From the NCBI RefSeq assembly GCF_001552535.1, contig NZ_BCRJ01000034.1:18614-82613 (forward strand): DNA of 64,000 bases, written 5' to 3'. A model generated the notes under the pieces. The model searched no databases. It was not told the DNA's origin and saw only the letters and a list, made by a program, of their open reading frames with translations. The stretch is from Nocardioides jensenii JCM 1364 = NBRC 14755. GTDB taxonomy: Bacteria > Actinomycetota > Actinomycetes > Propionibacteriales > Nocardioidaceae. Shown here in pieces: positions 61,052 through 64,000 of the stretch. The stretch's first letter is position 1. Each line of letters begins with the position of its first letter. The translations under genes and the position numbers were made by a program.

Positions 61052-62783
61052 CGGAGGCTCCTTCCGTGGCTGAGGGGGTGGCGGACATCGCCTCGAGCAC
61101 CGCGGCGAGCGTCGCGGAGGTCTCCTGGGCGAGACAGACGGCGGCGACGAAGCGGTCGGGCCGCAGGAACACCACGCCCATCGGTCGGTTGTCGAACCAC
61201 TGCTTGAGACGTCCGTGCGCGTCACCGATGACGGTGACAGGTGAGTCGGCGTACTCGCGCTCGGCCCAGGCGCGCTGGGTCTCCGGCACGAACGCGACGA
61301 GGTTGATGCCGTGGCGGCGTACGACCTCGAGGTCGGCGGCGGTGAGATGACGCGTGGGGTCGTTGCCGAAGGCCGCGATCGTCCACCAGTTGCCGGTGGC
61401 CTCGTCGAGGAGTACGTCGTTCGCGGCGGCGGTGTTGACCCGCGGCTGGATGAACTGCAGGCCGACCGGTGAGCGCGAGTCGGGTGCGTCGACGAAGGGG
61501 AGCAGCCGGCGTGTGAGCGAGAGCTCGGCGTTGCCCGAGGAGCCGGTGGACTGGTCGACGACGACGCCACGGTCATAGCGGGGCATCGGCTTGAACCGGA
61601 GCTCGGTGAACCAGCTCTTCACGGAGGGCACCACGTTGAGCGCGTTGGCCACGAGGTCGCGGACGCGTCCGGCGACCGGGCCCAGCTTCATGATCGAGCC
61701 GGCGGTCATGTTGATGTCGATCATGGCCTGGGCGTGTGACCGGCGCTCGGCGTCGTAGGAGTCGAGCAGGCTGTCGTCGCAGGCGCCGGTGAGCACCGAG
61801 GTGAGCTTCCAGGCGAGGTTGGTCGCGTCGCGGATGCCCGAGTTCCAGCCCTGGCCGAGCCAGACCGGCATCAGGTGCGCCGCGTCACCGGCGATCAGCA
61901 CCCGGCCCTGGCGGAAGCTGGTGGCGATCCGGCCGTGGTGGGTGAAGACCCGTTGGTCGATCACGTCGAGCGTGGTGGGGTCGGGGACGTGGTCGGCGAG
62001 CATGCGGTGCATGAACGCGGGGTCCTCGACGAGCTCGGTGGGCTCGTCGTCGAACAGCATGAACTCCCACCGGCGGATCGCGTGGGGGAGGCCGATGGAG
62101 ACGTAGGGGCGACGCGGGTCGGCTCCCAGGTAGACGTTGGGGGTGCCCAGCGGGTCGTTGTTGACGTCGACCACGAGCCAGCGGGTCGAGGGTGACTTGC
62201 CCTCGAACTCGACGTCCATCCAGCCGCGGGTGAAGGAACGCCCGCCCTCGGACCCGACCAGGTAGCGGGCCGACACCTCGACGGTGCCGCTCGTCGTCGC
62301 GAAGGTCGCGACCACGTGGTCGTCACGGTGGTCGATGCCGACCAGCTCGTGACCGAAGTGCAGGTCGACGTGCTCGTAGCGGGACAGGCCGGCGCACAGC
62401 TCGCGGTCGACGAGCTGCTGGATGAACCCGCTCTTGCGCGGCCAGCCGAACTCCTCGGAGGTCGGGTTGTTCTCGACCAGCACCTGGCCGGATCCGTTGA
62501 CCAGCCGGGCGATGTGGGTCGGCACGGTGTGCTGGCGCACCTGCTCGACCAGGTCCATCGCCTGGATCGTCCGGAACGACTCGTCGTCCAGGCCGACCCC
62601 GCGCGGGTAGTCGATCAGCTCGTCGCGGGCCTCCATCAGGGTGGCGCGCTGGCCGTAGCGACCCAGCAGGTTGGCCAGGCTCAGGCCGACCGGACCGGCG
62701 CCGACGATGAGGACGTCGGTGTCCAGGGTGGCGGCGTCACTCGCGAGCTCCAGGGAGACGGCGTCCGTCATGTCGGCGCCCAT
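61008..62783 (-). CDS. mhpA: 3-(3-hydroxyphenyl)propionate hydroxylase
   Basis: The 591-residue FAD-dependent monooxygenase has the FAD motif GAGPVGLSLANLL (from residue 28), the second motif DVNNDPLGTPN, and the GD motif RVLIAGDAAHLMPVWLGQGW (about 290-309). A thioredoxin-like C-terminal region follows, as in the MhpA/PheA class. It hydroxylates 3-hydroxyphenylpropionate or 3-hydroxycinnamate at C2. ATG 62783 sits one base after the mhpC stop; ATG 62771 is an alternative. The stop is 44 bases inside mhpB. Confidence 0.92.
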   Translation of the reverse strand: MGADMTDAVSLELASDAATLDTDVLIVGAGPVGLSLANLLGRYGQRATLMEARDELIDYPRGVGLDDESFRTIQAMDLVEQVRQHTVPTHIARLVNGSGQVLVENNPTSEEFGWPRKSGFIQQLVDRELCAGLSRYEHVDLHFGHELVGIDHRDDHVVATFATTSGTVEVSARYLVGSEGGRSFTRGWMDVEFEGKSPSTRWLVVDVNNDPLGTPNVYLGADPRRPYVSIGLPHAIRRWEFMLFDDEPTELVEDPAFMHRMLADHVPDPTTLDVIDQRVFTHHGRIATSFRQGRVLIAGDAAHLMPVWLGQGWNSGIRDATNLAWKLTSVLTGACDDSLLDSYDAERRSHAQAMIDINMTAGSIMKLGPVAGRVRDLVANALNVVPSVKSWFTELRFKPMPRYDRGVVVDQSTGSSGNAELSLTRRLLPFVDAPDSRSPVGLQFIQPRVNTAAANDVLLDEATGNWWTIAAFGNDPTRHLTAADLEVVRRHGINLVAFVPETQRAWAEREYADSPVTVIGDAHGRLKQWFDNRPMGVVFLRPDRFVAAVCLAQETSATLAAVLEAMSATPSATEGASDVTRPRVHVAQPAS

Positions 62784-62784
62784 C

Positions 62785-63648
62785 TCAGCGACCGAGCAGG
62801 AAGTCGAGGTGGATGCGGTTGAACTCGTCGGTCTGCTCGTACTGCGGCCAGTGGCCGGCGTTCTCGATCACCGCCAGCGAGCCGTGGGGGATGAGGTCGG
62901 CGATCCTGCGTCCCTCGTCGACCGGGCCCGACGGGTCCTTGGTGGTCCAGATGACCAGGGCCTCGGCCTTGATGGCGCGCAGGTCGTCGTCGGTGAGCAT
63001 GTTGCGCTTGCGGGTCTCGAGGTCCTGCAGGGCCATGTTCATCTCGCAGGCCAGCTTCCACTCGGGCTGCTGGAAGATCTGCTGACGGGTCTTGATCAGG
63101 TCGTCGGTGACCATCGCGGGGTCGGCCATCAGCCATTCGAGGCGGGCCTTGACCCGCTCCCACGACGGGTCGTTCGCGGCCTCGGTCGACAGGGTCAGGA
63201 GCCGCTCCATCACCTGGGGGTTGGCCATCGTGCCGCCCATCGTGTTGAGCGCGATCCGCTCGACCTTCTCGGGGAACAGCTGCGCGAAACGGGCCGTGAC
63301 CCAGCCGCCCAGGGACTCGCCGGAGAAGTACGCCGTCTCGGCGCCCAGGGCGTCGAGGACGTGGTTGACCTGGTCGATGTAGTGCGTGATCTCCAGCGGG
63401 TGCTCGGGCTTGGCGGAGTAGCCGTGGCCGATGAAGTCGATCGCGTAGGTGTTGAAGTGCTCGCCGTGGGCCTGCAGGTTGCGGGCGTAGGCCTCGGCGT
63501 GACCGGTGATGCCGTGGAGCAGCAGCAGCAGCGGCTTGGAGTCGTCGCCGGTGTGCAGGTAGCGGGTCCGGTAGGGCCCGGCCTGCAGGAATCCCTGGCT
63601 GAACTCGACCTGGTTCAGGTCGGACCAGACGCTGGTGAACTCTGCCAT
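62785..63648 (-). CDS. mhpC: Meta-cleavage product hydrolase (2-hydroxy-6-ketonona-2,4-dienedioate hydrolase)
   Basis: The 287-residue alpha/beta hydrolase has the nucleophile elbow FSGESLGGW (Ser112), Asp238 (TTKDPSGP) and His266 (NAGHWPQY). The oxyanion segment LLLLHGITGHAEAY is near the N-terminus. It splits the C-C bond of the MhpB ring-cleavage product. ATG 63648 is selected because GAGGAG is six bases away; the ATG at 63654 would abut it. It is the first gene of the mhpC-mhpA-mhpB operon; the later enzymes (mhpDEF) are not in the window. Confidence 0.92.
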   Translation of the reverse strand: MAEFTSVWSDLNQVEFSQGFLQAGPYRTRYLHTGDDSKPLLLLLHGITGHAEAYARNLQAHGEHFNTYAIDFIGHGYSAKPEHPLEITHYIDQVNHVLDALGAETAYFSGESLGGWVTARFAQLFPEKVERIALNTMGGTMANPQVMERLLTLSTEAANDPSWERVKARLEWLMADPAMVTDDLIKTRQQIFQQPEWKLACEMNMALQDLETRKRNMLTDDDLRAIKAEALVIWTTKDPSGPVDEGRRIADLIPHGSLAVIENAGHWPQYEQTDEFNRIHLDFLLGR

Positions 63649-63679
63649 TTCCATCTCCTCGTGTGCAGATAGCGCATGT

Positions 63680-63716
63680 AATGACGCGTTATTTACACAC
63701 AGTATGACGGCCGTCA
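63680..63716 (-). promoter_or_regulatory. Operator candidates before the mhp operon
   Basis: Two palindromes lie between the regulator and mhpC: AATGACGCGTTATT (63680-63693, one mismatched pair) and the perfect TGACGGCCGTCA (63705-63716). The region is AT-rich relative to its flanks. An IclR-type regulator encoded immediately upstream is the natural ligand-responsive binder; which palindrome it uses is unknown. Confidence 0.5.
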
Positions 63717-63753
63717 CCTCGGGTTTGTCAAGACCCGCGTGGTGGTCCGCGCG

Positions 63754-64000
63754 TCAGGCGAGCGCGGCATCGAGGCGGCGTACGACCTCGAGCAGGGCAG
63801 GGACCGCTCGCTCGGCGACGTCCTCGCGGTTGGTGATGATGTTGACGCAGGCGCCGGGCAGGCCCTCGTGGCGGGCCAGGGGAGCGGCCACTCCGTAGGC
63901 GCCCGGCTCGACCTCGCCGAAGGTGAGCGCGTAGCCCCGGCCGCGGGCCAGGCTGACCGCGTCCGGCTCGCCGAGAGTGGCGGGTCGTCCGGCCAGGAGC
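63754..64000 (-). CDS. IclR-family regulator, N-terminus beyond the window
   Basis: Only the last 81 codons are present. They read as an IclR effector domain: LARGRGYALTFGEVEPGAYG, then VAAPLARHEGLPGACVNIIT, ending in ALLEVVRRLDAALA before a TGA at 63754-63756. The gene is on the same strand as mhpC, 105 bases upstream of it, so it is a probable MhpR-like regulator of the aromatic operon. The helix-turn-helix part is outside the window. Confidence 0.85.
   Translation of the reverse strand, partial: LLAGRPATLGEPDAVSLARGRGYALTFGEVEPGAYGVAAPLARHEGLPGACVNIITNREDVAERAVPALLEVVRRLDAALA

Overview
The window is about 70% GC with dense, strongly GC3-biased genes. Many start codons sit directly behind a TANNNT -10 element, and there is a DUF222/HNH gene, a DUF3099 protein and many actinobacterial lipoproteins. 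This points to an actinomycete chromosome, most likely Nocardioidaceae (Nocardioides-like). The taxon is an inference from gene content and codon bias. No rRNA, tRNA, CRISPR array, insertion sequence or replication origin was recognised.

Layout. (1) 1-13.3 kb: a secreted rhamnoside-degrading locus. A GH78 alpha-L-rhamnosidase on the minus strand runs off the left edge. It is divergent from a three-gene plus-strand operon: a GH71/99-like glycosidase with a CBM9-like domain, a second GH78 enzyme and a GH106-like enzyme. Each side of the divergent promoter carries a LacI-type operator-like palindrome. (2) 13.3-15.6 kb: a family A DNA polymerase without a 5' nuclease domain, a 28-residue membrane peptide and the remnant of an ECF sigma factor. 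(3) 15.6-20.3 kb: a two-component system next to an ABC-2 exporter operon. The exporter promoter carries an OmpR-type direct repeat, so a regulator-to-transporter circuit is likely. (4) 20.6-23.3 kb: a phosphoesterase lipoprotein converging on a secreted VWA/HYR protein. (5) 23.5-30.9 kb: a VapBC-like toxin-antitoxin pair divergent from a complete four-gene Wadjet (JetABCD) anti-plasmid system with translationally coupled genes. (6) 31-36.5 kb: gamma-carbonic-anhydrase-like protein, NarL-type two-component system, secreted beta-propeller plus ankyrin lipoprotein, orphan lipoprotein. (7) 36.6-49.2 kb: mixed housekeeping and accessory genes, including a SurA-like lipoprotein, a Pr6Pr membrane protein, a decayed aldo/keto reductase, a DUF222/HNH protein, a collagen-like exported protein, SPW and TetR proteins, an M20 amidohydrolase, DUF3099, VOC and GNAT proteins. 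(8) 49.3-54.5 kb: a cluster of unsecreted hydrolases (C39-like cysteine peptidase, unknown protein, trypsin-like peptidase, endonuclease/exonuclease/phosphatase) interspersed with three short tandem-repeat arrays of 12-13 nt. (9) 54.6-58.6 kb: ArnT/GT39-like membrane glycosyltransferase and Aur1/PAP2-like enzyme (probable envelope lipid glycosylation), MEDS-STAS regulator, DUF2231 membrane protein. (10) 58.7-64 kb: an mhp-type aromatic catabolic operon (mhpC-mhpA-mhpB) followed by an RclA-like flavoprotein and preceded by an IclR-family regulator cut by the right edge.

Two themes cut across the window. The first is leaderless transcription: at least eight genes have a TANNNT hexamer 6-8 nt before the start codon, which moves the start of the MEDS-STAS gene to a GTG at 57214. 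The second is 12-13-nt tandem arrays at intergenic positions (45327, 52406, 53655 and 54495). These, with the unusual peptidase neighbourhood, are the least explained parts of the window. The Wadjet system is the most complete recognised defence module, but it is a known system type.
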